A stretch of DNA of 64,000 bases from Chryseobacterium sp. (GTDB lineage Bacteria > Bacteroidota > Bacteroidia > Flavobacteriales > Weeksellaceae). The stretch is from contig JAITUA010000002.1 of NCBI GenBank assembly GCA_031286615.1, forward strand, positions 1-64,000, given 5' to 3'. The notes below the pieces were generated by a model. It was not told the DNA's origin and ran no database searches. It saw only the letters and a program-made list of their open reading frames with translations. Positions 1-9,308 of the stretch are shown piece by piece (positions within the stretch are counted from its first letter, which is position 1; the number at the start of each line of letters is the position of its first letter). Made by a program: the position numbers and the translations under genes.

Positions 1-60
1 AAGTTAAGCCCACCAGCGCCGATGGTACTGCGAAAGCGGGAGAGTAGGCCGCCGCCAGTT
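1..60 (+). rRNA. rrf: 5S ribosomal RNA, 3' end (partial)
   Basis: The first ~58 bases match the conserved 3' half of bacterial 5S rRNA, with the GATGGTACTGCG segment and the GGGAGAGTAGG arm near the end. The 5' part lies outside the window, so an rRNA operon ends here. A strong terminator follows directly. The exact 3' end is approximate. Confidence 0.9.
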
Positions 61-74
61 TTTATTTTATTTTT

Positions 75-109
75 AAAAATCCTTTATCTTATGATAAAGG
101 ATTTTTTTT
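75..109 (+). terminator. Rho-independent terminator of the rRNA operon
   Basis: A perfect 14-bp stem (75-88 with 93-106) closes a TTAT loop and ends in a run of eight T. It sits just after the 5S rRNA and ends the rRNA operon. Confidence 0.9.
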
Positions 110-540
110 GCTTCATACCTACCTACCCAACCAACCCAAAACCAACAGAACTCCAAACCAGCACAACTCCAAACATAAGCAATGTGTAATGAATAATTGT
201 TCTTGTTGCCACATCCAATACCAGAGATCATTCACCTTGATTATTGATCACTTATCAATTATCATTGATAGCACTCCTTGTCACTCTGAAGGAGTCTAAA
301 TAATCTATTTTAAATTCTATCATCAGCAAATCTAAGAGTATCAAATTATTTAAGTATTAAAAACCCTGTAGTTCTGTAATATTCCTTTGAATTCTTTAGA
401 CCCTAATCAATGTGGCTGGAGTCCTGCGGAATGACATCATGGGGGATATTAAATCTGAGAATGTAAAATTCATAACTCTTAGACTGGACGGCGTCACAAC
501 TCATAATTCATAACTTATAATTCATAATTAATTCGTCTTC
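110..540. other. Gene-free spacer with degenerate repeats
   Basis: No convincing coding region is visible. A short open frame at 108-299 starts in the terminator tail and has low-complexity Asn/Thr/Gln-rich composition. Around 268-300 and 392-435 two copies of a sequence resembling GTCATTCTGAAGGAATCT lie in opposite orientation, with GAGTCTAAA facing TTTAGACCC. A similar motif occurs at 25622-25646. Positions 497-530 are short AT-rich repeats built on TTCATAA. This looks like repeat debris downstream of the rRNA operon. Confidence 0.5.
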
Positions 541-650
541 CCTAGCCCCGATAGTAATGGTTACCCCGCAGCATGTGTAGGAGAGTGGGTGGGTTTGAGC
601 GTGGCAATGCGAAGGCGTGAGGAGTATGAATGGATAGCGGGAGAAGGCTC
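541..650 (+). ncRNA. Candidate conserved Bacteroidota intergenic RNA/repeat element
   Basis: The segment opens with CCTAGCCCCGATAG and closes with GGATAGCGGGAGAAGGCTC, so the ends can pair through CCCG/CGGG. From memory, elements with these paired ends recur in many Flavobacteriia genomes, and the Flavo-1 RNA motif is a candidate identity. The middle is unusually G-rich for this genome. No gene overlaps it. It could be an RNA or only a dispersed repeat. Confidence 0.4.
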
Positions 651-750
651 ATGAAATAGAAGTGACCTTTACTAAACTATTTCCTTATAGAAAACTCTTT
701 TACTCGAATAAATTCAATAAGTTTGTATCAGTTTTCCAAAAATAATTATA

Positions 751-2073
751 ATGTCAGGAAACATTCTGATCATCGATGATGAGATCAAACTCCTTAAGTT
801 ACTGGGAATGATCCTCTCCCAAGAAAATTTTAATGTAAAAGAAGCTTCTACAGCACGTTCAGCGATGACAATGCTGGAGCAATATGATTTTGATGTTGTC
901 TTAAGCGATGTCCGTCTGCCTGATGCCTTTGGAGTAGAATTGATAAAGTCTATTAAAAATAAATATCCTCAGCTGGAAATTATTCTGATGACGGCATTCG
1001 GTAATATTACTGACGCTGTCCAGGCGATGAAAAATGGTGCGTATGATTATCTGGTGAAAGGTGATGATAATGAAAAAATTATCCCATTGGTGTATAAAGC
1101 TCTTGAAAAGGTAAAGGATAACAAATCGAGAATTGTACAGCAAGTTGTTACCAAGGGATTTGACCAGATCATAGGGAAATCACCTCTAATTCTGCAGGCT
1201 AAGAAATTGGCAGAAAAAGTTGCTTTAACAGATGCTGGTGTGCTGTTAACCGGGGAAACAGGAACGGGTAAAGAAGTCTTTGCGAGCGCCATTCATGAAG
1301 GGAGTGACAGAAAGAAAAACAGCTTTGTGGCAATTAACTGTTCAGCATTCAGTAAGGAGATTCTGGAAAGTGAGCTTTTTGGGCACAAGCAAGGGGCTTT
1401 TACAGGTGCCATTAAGGATAAAAAGGGATTGATTGAAGAAGCAAATGGAGGTACTTTGTTTCTGGATGAAATTGGTGAGATGCCGATAGAACTTCAGGCC
1501 AAGCTGCTCAGGGTTTTGGAAACCAGAGAATTTATCAAAATGGGTGAGACGAAAGTTTCAAAATCTGATTTTAGATTGATTGCGGCTACCAACAGAGATC
1601 TTGAAGATGAAATAAAACAGGGAAATTTCAGAGAAGACCTCTATTTCAGGCTAAATGTCTTTGAGATTACTCTTCCATCATTAAGAGAACGAAAAGAAGA
1701 TTTAAAGGTACTTGCTAAGAATTTTATTGATCTCTTTTCTCATAAACTTCATTTGTCATCTGTTCAGGTAAGTCCGGGCTATTATAAAGCGCTGGAGAAA
1801 AACGATTGGAAGGGAAACATTCGAGAATTGAGAAATGCTGTGGAACGAAGTTTAATTTTGATGGATAATAATATCCTTGATGCCGACAGTCTTCCTCATT
1901 ATTCTGAAAAAACCGTTCCTGAAAGTGATTCTCTGAGCATCCGGTCGCTTGAAAAAATACATATTCAGAAAGTTTTACAATATACAAAGGGAAATAAAGC
2001 GGAAGCTGCCCGTTTGCTTGAAATTGGTATTGCTACATTATACCGTAAACTGGAAGAATACGGATTAAAATAA
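751..2073 (+). CDS. Sigma-54-dependent response regulator (NtrC family)
   Basis: The 440-residue protein has three domains: a receiver (about 4-120) with phospho-acceptor D53, a AAA+ ATPase (about 145-370) and a C-terminal Fis-type helix-turn-helix (about 395-437). The ATPase carries Walker A GETGTGKE, the sigma-54 contact loop GAFTGA and Walker [10 protein letters not shown]. In this family, phosphorylation drives ATP-dependent opening of sigma-54 promoters. It lies just upstream of the kdp genes and has its own terminator. The partner kinase is probably the protein at 9309-11024, so this regulator would replace OmpR-type KdpE. That role is inferred from position. Confidence 0.93.
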   Translation: MSGNILIIDDEIKLLKLLGMILSQENFNVKEASTARSAMTMLEQYDFDVVLSDVRLPDAFGVELIKSIKNKYPQLEIILMTAFGNITDAVQAMKNGAYDYLVKGDDNEKIIPLVYKALEKVKDNKSRIVQQVVTKGFDQIIGKSPLILQAKKLAEKVALTDAGVLLTGETGTGKEVFASAIHEGSDRKKNSFVAINCSAFSKEILESELFGHKQGAFTGAIKDKKGLIEEANGGTLFLDEIGEMPIELQAKLLRVLETREFIKMGETKVSKSDFRLIAATNRDLEDEIKQGNFREDLYFRLNVFEITLPSLRERKEDLKVLAKNFIDLFSHKLHLSSVQVSPGYYKALEKNDWKGNIRELRNAVERSLILMDNNILDADSLPHYSEKTVPESDSLSIRSLEKIHIQKVLQYTKGNKAEAARLLEIGIATLYRKLEEYGLK

Positions 2074-2095
2074 ACTTATTATCATTTTAATAAAG

Positions 2096-2127
2096 AGCCT
2101 ATCATTTTGATAGGCTTTTCTGTTTTT
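2096..2127 (+). terminator. Terminator after the response regulator
   Basis: A perfect 9-bp stem (2096-2104 with 2108-2116) with a TTT loop precedes a T-rich tail. It separates the regulator transcript from the kdp operon. Confidence 0.8.
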
Positions 2128-2191
2128 ATATAGTTTGAATGTTTGATTTAATGTGTTGTTAATCAGTGTTTTAATTGTTTGTTTTTCAAAG

Positions 2192-2207
2192 TGGACTTTG
2201 TTTTGGC
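2192..2207 (+). promoter_or_regulatory. Candidate sigma-54 promoter of the kdp operon
   Basis: TGG at 2192-2194 and TTG at 2203-2205 have the spacing of the -24/-12 consensus (TGGCACG-N4-TTGCW). The element begins TGGACTT and ends TTGGC, so the invariant C of the -12 GC is replaced by G. It lies about 30-45 bp before the first micro-ORF and downstream of the terminator. The upstream sigma-54 activator makes it plausible. The match is imperfect. Confidence 0.4.
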
Positions 2208-2235
2208 ATATAGTCTCTGAATAAAATATTTAAAA

Positions 2236-2343
2236 ATGACAATTTCAAGAAAAACGTTTAAAAAACGGGAGCATTCTACTTTTAGTCTGCTGATTGTATC
2301 GTACGTATTACTGACTCTTTTAACCCTAATGATTAAGATATGA
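2236..2343 (+). CDS. Single-helix micro-protein (35 aa) at the head of the kdp operon
   Basis: An ATG frame of 35 codons has a basic N-terminus (MTISRKTFKKREH) followed by about 18 hydrophobic residues ending at IKI. It is predicted as one transmembrane segment with the N-terminus inside. Its stop overlaps the next micro-ORF as TGATG, which suggests translational coupling. I do not recognise a family. It may be an extra small Kdp-associated peptide, or a leader. It is supported by the codon-perfect chain of three overlapping or abutting micro-ORFs leading to kdpA. Confidence 0.5.
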   Translation: MTISRKTFKKREHSTFSLLIVSYVLLTLLTLMIKI

Positions 2344-2423
2344 TGCTCATCAGTTTAATTCTGCTTTTTGCAGTATTGTTTTGGCTTTTATATAGATCAG
2401 TTGAATTTTTTGATAGAATATAA
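2343..2423 (+). CDS. Single-helix micro-protein (26 aa), between leader ORF and kdpF
   Basis: The start codon overlaps the preceding stop (TGATG at 2341-2345), and the frame ends three bases before the kdpF start. The peptide is almost entirely hydrophobic (MLISLILLFAVLFWLLYR) with a short polar tail (SVEFFDRI), so it is a one-helix membrane peptide. It resembles KdpF in size and topology but lacks the usual KdpF tail. Function unknown. It could be a KdpF-like accessory peptide of the KdpA/KdpB complex, by inference only. Confidence 0.5.
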   Translation: MLISLILLFAVLFWLLYRSVEFFDRI

Positions 2424-2426
2424 ATT

Positions 2427-2504
2427 ATGTGGAGTTTATTTTTCCTCTCAATACTTGCCTTTGTGTATATCTGTTATGTTTTAATAAAACCTGAAAAATT
2501 TTAA
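2427..2504 (+). CDS. kdpF: KdpF, small subunit of the K+-transporting ATPase
   Basis: A 25-residue peptide consists of one hydrophobic helix ending in YVLIKPEKF. That ending resembles the KdpF C-terminus, where E. coli has an ALINAEAF tail. KdpF sits in the membrane next to KdpA and stabilises the KdpFABC complex. The gene ends six bases before the kdpA start. It is easily missed by gene callers because of its size. Confidence 0.8.
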   Translation: MWSLFFLSILAFVYICYVLIKPEKF

Positions 2505-2510
2505 ACAATC

Positions 2511-4205
2511 ATGAGTACAGAAATTTTAGGCATTATAGCAATGTTTGCTGTCACGTTAGTTATCGGAATATTTTTAGGAAAATATATAGCTAATGTTTAT
2601 GGATACAAAAAGACTTTTCTGGATCCGGTTTTTGAACCCATTGAAAAGTTAATTTATAAAGTTTCGGGAATTAATCCTGCCCGTCAGATGAATTGGAAGC
2701 AGAATATGTATGCCATGCTGGCGATCAACCTTATATGGTTTATTATTGGATTTCTTCTTTTACTGAATCAGGCATGGCTTCCTTTAAATCCTGATGGAAA
2801 CCCGAATATGTCACCCGATCTGGCTTTTAATACGACCATTTCGTTCCTAGTTAACTGTAACTTGCAGCATTATTCAGGAGAAACAGGAGTAAGCTACCTG
2901 AGCCAGCTTTATCTGATGTTTTTGCAGTTTGTAACAGCAGCAACAGGGATGGCAGCAATGGCGGTTCTTTTTAAAGCTTTCAAAGAAAGAACAAGCACAG
3001 AATTAGGGAATTTCTACGATTTTTTCACAAAATCAATGATAAGAATTCTGGTTCCAATCAGTATAATTGTTGCTTTAATTCTTTCTATCAACGGAAGTCC
3101 GATGACTTTTGAAGGAAAAGATCATATCATTACACTCGAAGGGCAAAAGGCTGATGTTTCCAGAGGACCTGTATCTGCATTTGTTGCGATTAAACACTTA
3201 GGAACTAATGGTGGTGGTTTTTTTGGAGCAAACTCAGCACATCCGCTTGAAAATCCTAATTATATTACCAATATAACAGAAATGGTTACTCAGATGATCA
3301 TTCCGTTTGCATTGGTATTTGCACTGGGTTTTTATCTGAATAAAAGAAAACTGTCATGGGTGATCTTTACCGTAATGACAGTCGGTTTTCTTGCCCTTAC
3401 CATTCCGAATGTTGTGAATGAAACGGGTGGAAATCCTCTGATTACACAAATGGGAACAGACAGCAGCCTGGGAGCAATGGAAGGTAAAGAAATACGCTTC
3501 GGAAGTGCTTCATCCGGTTATTGGAGTATTGCCACTACAGTTATTTCTACGGGATCTGTGAATTCTATGCATGACAGTACAATGCCGCTTTCGGGGATGA
3601 ATGAGCTGCTTGCCATGATGATCAACTGCTTCTACGGAGGTTGTGGAGTAGGAATTCTTAACTATTTCATCTTTATTATTCTTGCCGTGTTCATAAGCGG
3701 TCTGATGGTAGGAAGGACTCCTGAATTCATGGGCAAAAAGATTGAAGCCAAAGAGATGAAGATTGCTATGATTGTCGCTTTATTCCATCCTTTCTTAATT
3801 CTTGCGGGAACAGCTTTAACGGCTTATTTACCGGAATTCGGAGCTAAAACATTGAATAATCCAGGTTTCCATGGTTTCAGTGAAATGCTGTATGAGTTTA
3901 CTTCTTCTGCCGCGAATAACGGATCCGGATTTGAAGGACTGGGAGACAATACACCATGGTGGAATATTTCAACGGGAATTGTACTGCTCTTATCAAGGTT
4001 CATCCCGATTATAGGCCCTGTTGCTATTGCAGGATTACTGGCACAGAAAAAATATATCCCGGAAAGTTCCGGAACACTGAAAACAGATACGGCTACTTTT
4101 GGCTTTATGACCCTAGCGGTGATTTTACTGATTGCAGCACTGTCATTCTTCCCTGCATTGACATTAGGCCCTATTGCAGAGCAGATTCAGTATTTCTCAA
4201 AATAA
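2511..4205 (+). CDS. kdpA: KdpA, K+-binding and translocating subunit
   Basis: The protein has 564 residues, close to the ~557 of E. coli KdpA, and many hydrophobic helices. It carries the selectivity-filter-like loop TNGGGFFGANS at about 231-241 and NNGSGFEG at about 470-477, both typical of the four pore loops of this family. KdpA is the potassium channel-like subunit of the high-affinity Kdp P-type ATPase in the inner membrane. It follows kdpF by six bases. A gap of 177 bp separates it from the chosen kdpB start, longer than is usual for kdp operons. Confidence 0.97.
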   Translation: MSTEILGIIAMFAVTLVIGIFLGKYIANVYGYKKTFLDPVFEPIEKLIYKVSGINPARQMNWKQNMYAMLAINLIWFIIGFLLLLNQAWLPLNPDGNPNMSPDLAFNTTISFLVNCNLQHYSGETGVSYLSQLYLMFLQFVTAATGMAAMAVLFKAFKERTSTELGNFYDFFTKSMIRILVPISIIVALILSINGSPMTFEGKDHIITLEGQKADVSRGPVSAFVAIKHLGTNGGGFFGANSAHPLENPNYITNITEMVTQMIIPFALVFALGFYLNKRKLSWVIFTVMTVGFLALTIPNVVNETGGNPLITQMGTDSSLGAMEGKEIRFGSASSGYWSIATTVISTGSVNSMHDSTMPLSGMNELLAMMINCFYGGCGVGILNYFIFIILAVFISGLMVGRTPEFMGKKIEAKEMKIAMIVALFHPFLILAGTALTAYLPEFGAKTLNNPGFHGFSEMLYEFTSSAANNGSGFEGLGDNTPWWNISTGIVLLLSRFIPIIGPVAIAGLLAQKKYIPESSGTLKTDTATFGFMTLAVILLIAALSFFPALTLGPIAEQIQYFSK

Positions 4206-4382
4206 AAATGTGAACATTAAAAATTAAAATCAATATTCAACCATTAAGGAAGCCGAAAAGTTAGGAAGCTAGTCTGACAACTTACTGAAACGTTCACTTA
4301 ATATTATCCATATCTATCCTCATGATCTGGCAGACCTTAATGGTTACTATTGATTTACAATGATATAAATTCTTTCAAAAAA

Positions 4383-6422
4383 ATGAAAAATCAGTCACAA
4401 ACATTGTTTCAAAGAGATTTGGTAAACGAAGCGATAAAACAGTCCTTCGTAAAGCTGAATCCGAAAATTATGTTTAAAAATCCAGTAATGTTCCTGGTGG
4501 AAATAGGAACCATTGTCATGTTTATGGTAAGCATGTTCAGTCTGACTGGTGATAAAACCCAGGGAAGCTTTTCCTACAACTTTTTAGTATTTATTATTTT
4601 ATTTTTCACGGTTCTGTTTGCCAATTTTGCAGAAGCTATAGCAGAAGCAAGAGGAAAAGCACAGGCTGATACCCTTAGAAAAACAAGAGAAGAAACTCCG
4701 GCTAAATTGGTCATTGATAATAAGCAAGGTTTTCAGGTAGAAACAGTGCTGAAAATGTCTGCTGAGATGAAATTAGGGGATATTTTCCTTTGCGAAGCCG
4801 GAGATCAGATTCCAATGGATGGTGAGATTATTGAAGGTCTTGCAACGATTGATGAATCAGCAATTACTGGAGAAAGTGCGCCTGTAATCCGTGAATCCGG
4901 AGGAGATAAAAGTTCTGTAACAGGAGGTACGAAAGTTCTTTCGGACAGAATTAAAGTAAAAGTAACCACAAAACCGGGAGAATCCTTCCTTGATAAAATG
5001 ATTGCCCTTGTAGAAGGAGCATCAAGACAGAAAACACCTAACGAAATCGCATTAACTATACTTCTGGCAGGATTTACTCTTACATTTATCATTGTTACCC
5101 TCACTTTAAAGCCATTTGCAGACTATGCGCAGACTCCGATTACCATAGCGGCATTTATATCTCTTTTCGTTTGTCTTATTCCGACAACAATCGGTGGTCT
5201 GCTTTCTGCAATCGGAATTGCGGGGATGGACAGAGCGCTGAGAGCAAATGTGATTACCAAAAGTGGTAAAGCCGTAGAAACTGCGGGAGATATTGATGTT
5301 TTGCTGCTTGATAAAACGGGAACAATCACTATCGGAAACCGTAAAGCAACCCAGTTTCATCCTGCGAACGGAATCCAGCTTGAAGAATTCATTAAAGCTT
5401 CAGCATTAAGTTCTGTAGCTGATGAAACACCGGAAGGAAAATCAATCATTGAATTAAGTGCTTTGAAATCCGAAGATTTATTAGTTGCTAATCCTGTTTA
5501 TATTGATTTTACAGCGGAAACCAGAACTTCAGGAATCGATTTTGAGGACACAAGAATCCGTAAAGGAGCTTATGATACAATAAAAAAACTGACTGAAAAA
5601 GCCGGGAACATTTTCCCACAGGAAACCCAGGAAGCGGTGACCAAAATTTCTGAAAACGGAGGAACTCCTCTTGTAGTTTCCGTGAATGAAAAGGTGTGGG
5701 GCGTTATTGAACTTCAGGATATCATCAAAACAGGAATTCAGGAACGTTTCCAAAGACTGAGAAAAATGGGAGTGAAAACGGTAATGGTAACCGGAGATAA
5801 CCCTCTGACTGCAAAATTTATCGCAGAAAAAGCAGGAGTAGACGATTTTATCGCTGAAGCTAAACCTGAAGATAAGATGAATTACATCAAAAAAGAACAG
5901 CAGGAAGGTAAGCTGGTGGCCATGATGGGAGACGGTACAAATGACGCTCCGGCGCTGGCTCAGGCAGATGTAGGTGTTGCAATGAACAGTGGAACACAGG
6001 CTGCAAAAGAAGCGGGTAATATGGTAGATCTTGATAACGACCCCACAAAACTGATCGAAATCGTAGAAATTGGGAAGCAGCTGCTGATGACAAGAGGAAC
6101 TTTGACAACTTTCAGTATTGCGAATGATGTGGCGAAGTATTTTGCTATTATTCCGGCACTCTTTATCACTTTTATTCCTTCCCTTCAGAAGTTGAATATT
6201 ATGAACCTTCACAGTCCGGAAACAGCCATATTATCAGCAGTTATATTCAATGCAGTAATTATTCCATTCCTGATTCCATTAGCATTGAAAGGAGTGGCTT
6301 ATAAGCCGATCGGTGCAAGTGCTTTATTGAGAAGAAATCTTTTGATCTACGGTCTGGGCGGAGTCATAGTTCCTTTCATTGGAATCAAAATCATTGATTT
6401 GGTAATCAGTTTATTCTATTAA
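4383..6422 (+). CDS. kdpB: KdpB, catalytic P-type ATPase subunit
   Basis: From the ATG at 4383 the protein has 679 residues, very near the 682 of E. coli KdpB. A frame-compatible upstream ATG at 4350 would add 11 residues ([11 protein letters not shown]) that look like leader sequence. Motifs are the actuator loop TGES at about 162-165, the phosphorylated Asp in DKTGT at about 310, and the hinge [10 protein letters not shown] at about 516-525. KdpB couples ATP hydrolysis to K+ uptake through KdpA. The kdpA-kdpB gap contains no recognisable gene. kdpC follows after nine bases. Confidence 0.97.
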   Translation: MKNQSQTLFQRDLVNEAIKQSFVKLNPKIMFKNPVMFLVEIGTIVMFMVSMFSLTGDKTQGSFSYNFLVFIILFFTVLFANFAEAIAEARGKAQADTLRKTREETPAKLVIDNKQGFQVETVLKMSAEMKLGDIFLCEAGDQIPMDGEIIEGLATIDESAITGESAPVIRESGGDKSSVTGGTKVLSDRIKVKVTTKPGESFLDKMIALVEGASRQKTPNEIALTILLAGFTLTFIIVTLTLKPFADYAQTPITIAAFISLFVCLIPTTIGGLLSAIGIAGMDRALRANVITKSGKAVETAGDIDVLLLDKTGTITIGNRKATQFHPANGIQLEEFIKASALSSVADETPEGKSIIELSALKSEDLLVANPVYIDFTAETRTSGIDFEDTRIRKGAYDTIKKLTEKAGNIFPQETQEAVTKISENGGTPLVVSVNEKVWGVIELQDIIKTGIQERFQRLRKMGVKTVMVTGDNPLTAKFIAEKAGVDDFIAEAKPEDKMNYIKKEQQEGKLVAMMGDGTNDAPALAQADVGVAMNSGTQAAKEAGNMVDLDNDPTKLIEIVEIGKQLLMTRGTLTTFSIANDVAKYFAIIPALFITFIPSLQKLNIMNLHSPETAILSAVIFNAVIIPFLIPLALKGVAYKPIGASALLRRNLLIYGLGGVIVPFIGIKIIDLVISLFY

Positions 6423-6431
6423 AATTAAAAA

Positions 6432-6989
6432 ATGAAAAATCATATTGTTTCAGCATTCAGATTAACTCTTGTAATGCTGGTGGTTACAGGTATTTATCTT
6501 GGTGTTGTATATGGAGGTTCCAAAATACTTCCTAACAAAGGAAACGGAGAGATTGTCTATGATAAAGGACAGAAGTTTTATGCGAATATCGGACAGGAAT
6601 TCAAATCTGAAAAATACTTCCACGGCCGTCCTTCTTCCGTTAATTATAATGCAGCAGGAAGTGGTGGGAGTAACAAAGGTCCCGGTAATGAAGAATATCT
6701 GGAAACAGTTCAGAAAAGAATTGATACTTTAAAAATGAAAAACCCTGAAATGGGAAATGCGAAAGTTCCCGTAGAACTTGTTACGGCAAGTGGAAGTGGT
6801 CTGGATCCTGATATTTCTGAAGAAGGAGCTTTGTATCAGGCAAAAAGAATTGCAAAAGTGAGAAACCTTTCAGAAGGGCAGATCAAAAGCTTAATTAATA
6901 CTCAAACTGAGAAGCCGTTATTAGGACTTTTCGGGCCATCAAAAGTAAATGTTCTGAAGCTTAATATTGCTTTAGACCAATTAAAATAA
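6432..6989 (+). CDS. kdpC: KdpC, accessory subunit of the K+-transporting ATPase
   Basis: The 185-residue protein has one N-terminal membrane helix (about 9-30) and a periplasmic domain. It shows KdpC hallmarks: HGRPSS, SNKGPGN and the ASGSGLDPDIS segment. KdpC stabilises the complex and affects ATP or K+ affinity of KdpFABC. It lies nine bases after kdpB. It is followed by a perfect palindrome at 7001-7031 and then the porin gene. Confidence 0.96.
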   Translation: MKNHIVSAFRLTLVMLVVTGIYLGVVYGGSKILPNKGNGEIVYDKGQKFYANIGQEFKSEKYFHGRPSSVNYNAAGSGGSNKGPGNEEYLETVQKRIDTLKMKNPEMGNAKVPVELVTASGSGLDPDISEEGALYQAKRIAKVRNLSEGQIKSLINTQTEKPLLGLFGPSKVNVLKLNIALDQLK

Positions 6990-7000
6990 TAATTTAACAA

Positions 7001-7031
7001 GCCATGTCAAGGTTTTGAACCTTGACATGGC
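7001..7031. repeat. Perfect 14-bp inverted repeat between kdpC and the porin
   Basis: GCCATGTCAAGGTT (7001-7014) faces its exact complement (7018-7031) across a TTG loop. No T-run follows, so it is not a classical terminator. It may be an mRNA-stability hairpin setting relative expression of kdpABC and the porin, or a mobile palindromic repeat. Confidence 0.7.
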
Positions 7032-7050
7032 TAACATCCCCCAAATAAAA

Positions 7051-8136
7051 GTGAAAAAATATCTAGCTATATGTGCACTATCAGGGCTGTTTTTAGCCAA
7101 AGCACAATCATCAGATTCATTGAAAACAGGAAATAAAGTTACGTTTTCCGCTTATGCAGAACTCTTTTACACCTACGATTTTAATGAGCCTGGAAATCAT
7201 ATGCGTCAAAATTTTCTCTACTCATATAACAGACACAATGAAATAAATCTTAATCTGGGATTAGTTAAAGCTAATTACCAAAGTGAAAATATCCGAGCTA
7301 ATGTTGCTTTAATGGCAGGAACTTACGCTCAGGATAATATGGCTGCAGAACAAAATGCTTTACGATATGTAAATGAAGCCAATATCGGAATCAAAATTTC
7401 TAAAAATAAAAACCTCTGGATTGACGCAGGGATTATGCCTTCACATATTGGTTGGGAAAGTGCTATAGGAAAAGACAATGTGAACCTGACAAGAAGTTTT
7501 GCCGCTGAAAACTCGCCGTATTTTGAGACGGGAGCAAAAATTTCCTACACCTCAGATAACGGAAAATGGTTTGTAAGCGGATTGGTCCTGAACGGATGGC
7601 AGCGTATTGCGAAACCGGAAGGAAATCAGAGTATTTCTTTCGGACATCAGTTGACTTATAAACCGAATGATAAAATTACCCTGAACAGCAGCTCATTCAT
7701 TGGAAATGATAAAGCAAAAGAAGACAAAAGAATGCGGTATTTTCATGATTTGTTTGGAAACTTTCAGTTGACAGAACAGTTTTCCGCTGTATTAGGATTT
7801 GATATCGGTGCAGAACAGAAATCAAAAGGAAGTGAGCAGTATAATATCTGGTACAGCCCGAATGTTCAGATGAAATATCAATTAGACAACAAATGGGCAT
7901 TGGCAGGAAGACTGGAATATTACAATGATAAAGACGGAGTGATTATCAACACTGGAACTCCTAATGGATTTCAGACCTTCGGATATTCTCTCAATGTAGA
8001 TTATGCTATCTTTAAGAATGTGGTTTTCCGTACAGAAGCAAGAGGTTTTACTTCTAAAGATGTCATTTTTGCAAAAAATGATGAATTTAAAAAAGGAAAT
8101 TTCTTCATTACAACAAGTCTTGCAGCCTGGTTTTAA
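7051..8136 (+). CDS. Outer-membrane beta-barrel porin of the kdp operon
   Basis: The preferred start is GTG at 7051, which gives a clean signal peptide (MKKYLAICALSGLFLAKAQ) after an A-rich stretch. The frame extends upstream to TTG 7015 and ATG 7027, but both lie inside the 7001-7031 hairpin and would put extra residues before the signal. The mature ~340-residue protein has alternating beta-strand character, with many Tyr/Asn/Gly residues and a terminal aromatic (SLAAWF), as expected of a barrel. It probably admits ions through the outer membrane, and its place between kdpC and kdpD hints at K+. The specificity is inferred. Confidence 0.8.
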   Translation: MKKYLAICALSGLFLAKAQSSDSLKTGNKVTFSAYAELFYTYDFNEPGNHMRQNFLYSYNRHNEINLNLGLVKANYQSENIRANVALMAGTYAQDNMAAEQNALRYVNEANIGIKISKNKNLWIDAGIMPSHIGWESAIGKDNVNLTRSFAAENSPYFETGAKISYTSDNGKWFVSGLVLNGWQRIAKPEGNQSISFGHQLTYKPNDKITLNSSSFIGNDKAKEDKRMRYFHDLFGNFQLTEQFSAVLGFDIGAEQKSKGSEQYNIWYSPNVQMKYQLDNKWALAGRLEYYNDKDGVIINTGTPNGFQTFGYSLNVDYAIFKNVVFRTEARGFTSKDVIFAKNDEFKKGNFFITTSLAAWF

Positions 8137-8193
8137 GAATCAGCTTAGCCACAGTTGAACGTGTTTAAAGTAAAATTAAAAAGAATAAAATCA

Positions 8194-9303
8194 ATGTCAT
8201 CAGCAAAAGATTTTTTAGAACTGATCCAAAAGTCCCGTAAAGGAAAATTCAAAATTTATATCGGGATGAGTGCAGGTGTAGGAAAAACCTTCCGTATGCT
8301 GCAGGAAGCCCATTCTCTTTTGCGAAATGGCATTGATGTAAAGATTGGCTATATTGAAACTCATGACAGAGAAGAAACAGTAGCACTTGCAGCAGGTCTG
8401 CCTGAAATTGAAAGAAAGTCGGTTTTTTATAAAGGAAAAAATATTGAAGAAATGGATCTTCAGGCCATTATCAATGAACATCCTGAAGTAGTTTTGGTAG
8501 ATGAGCTGGCCCATACCAATGTAGAAGGATCCAAAAATAAAAAAAGATGGCAGGACGTACTGGAAATTCTTGACAATGGTATCAACGTTATCAGTGCAAT
8601 GAATATTCAGCATATTGAAAGTCTGAATGAAGAGGTCAAAAAAATAACAGGAGTAGAAGTGGCAGAAAGGGTTCCGGATAAGATACTGGCACTCGCGGAT
8701 GAAGTGGTAAATATAGACCTTACCGCTGATGAGCTGCTGACCCGTTTAAAAGAAGGAAAAATCTATAAAAAGGAAAAAATTCAGACGGCACTCAGCAATT
8801 TTTTCCAAAGCGGGCATGTTCTCCAGCTTCGTGAACTGGCTTTGAAAGAAGTGGCCACTCACGTGGAAAGAAAGGTAGAAACCGAAATAAAAACCGAAAA
8901 TTTTAAACCGATAAAATTCCTGGCCTGTATCAGCAGTAATGAGAAAATTGCCAAAACAATTATTCGGAAAACAGCAAGATTAGCCAGCTATTATAACAGT
9001 CCATGGACTGTTTTATACATTCAGAAACCTTCAGAAAATCCTGAAAAAATAGCGTTGGATAAACAACGGTATTTAATTAATAATTTTAATTTAGCACAGG
9101 AATTAGGTGCCAAAGTAGTCCGGATCAAAGAGAGCAGTGTTCATAACGGAATTCTTGAGTATGTGATTGCCCACAATATCACAACGGTCTGCATAGGAAA
9201 ACCCCATGCCAGTTTCTGGCAGCGGCTGTTGGGGTACAGCTGGATCTATACCCTCATGAACAGGCTGAATGAAAGACAGATAGATATTATTATTTTATCA
9301 TAA
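8194..9303 (+). CDS. kdpD: KdpD N-terminal sensor domain plus Usp domain, no kinase
   Basis: From ATG 8194 the protein has 369 residues. A TTG at 8155 would extend it by 13 lysine-rich residues and is less likely. Residues ~18-230 match the cytoplasmic KdpD domain, with a Walker-A-like GMSAGVGKT at about 24-32 and DELAHTN further on. Residues ~235-369 form a universal-stress-protein-like domain. The transmembrane, GAF and histidine-kinase parts of full-length KdpD (~890 aa) are absent. The kinase is encoded separately five bases downstream. It probably senses cytoplasmic K+ or ATP and acts on that kinase; this is inferred. Confidence 0.9.
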   Translation: MSSAKDFLELIQKSRKGKFKIYIGMSAGVGKTFRMLQEAHSLLRNGIDVKIGYIETHDREETVALAAGLPEIERKSVFYKGKNIEEMDLQAIINEHPEVVLVDELAHTNVEGSKNKKRWQDVLEILDNGINVISAMNIQHIESLNEEVKKITGVEVAERVPDKILALADEVVNIDLTADELLTRLKEGKIYKKEKIQTALSNFFQSGHVLQLRELALKEVATHVERKVETEIKTENFKPIKFLACISSNEKIAKTIIRKTARLASYYNSPWTVLYIQKPSENPEKIALDKQRYLINNFNLAQELGAKVVRIKESSVHNGILEYVIAHNITTVCIGKPHASFWQRLLGYSWIYTLMNRLNERQIDIIILS

Positions 9304-9308
9304 AAATA

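Noticed and set aside
108..299. 63-codon frame after the rRNA terminator
   Set aside because: Low-complexity Thr/Asn/Gln/His-rich sequence in repeat-bearing DNA, starting in the terminator tail.
5529..6212. 227-codon minus-strand frame inside kdpB
   Set aside because: Shadow of the strongly conserved kdpB reading frame; Cys/Ser/Phe-rich composition without motifs.
8155..8193. TTG start for the KdpD-like gene
   Set aside because: Adds 13 Lys-rich residues not expected in the family; ATG 8194 gives the typical N-terminus.
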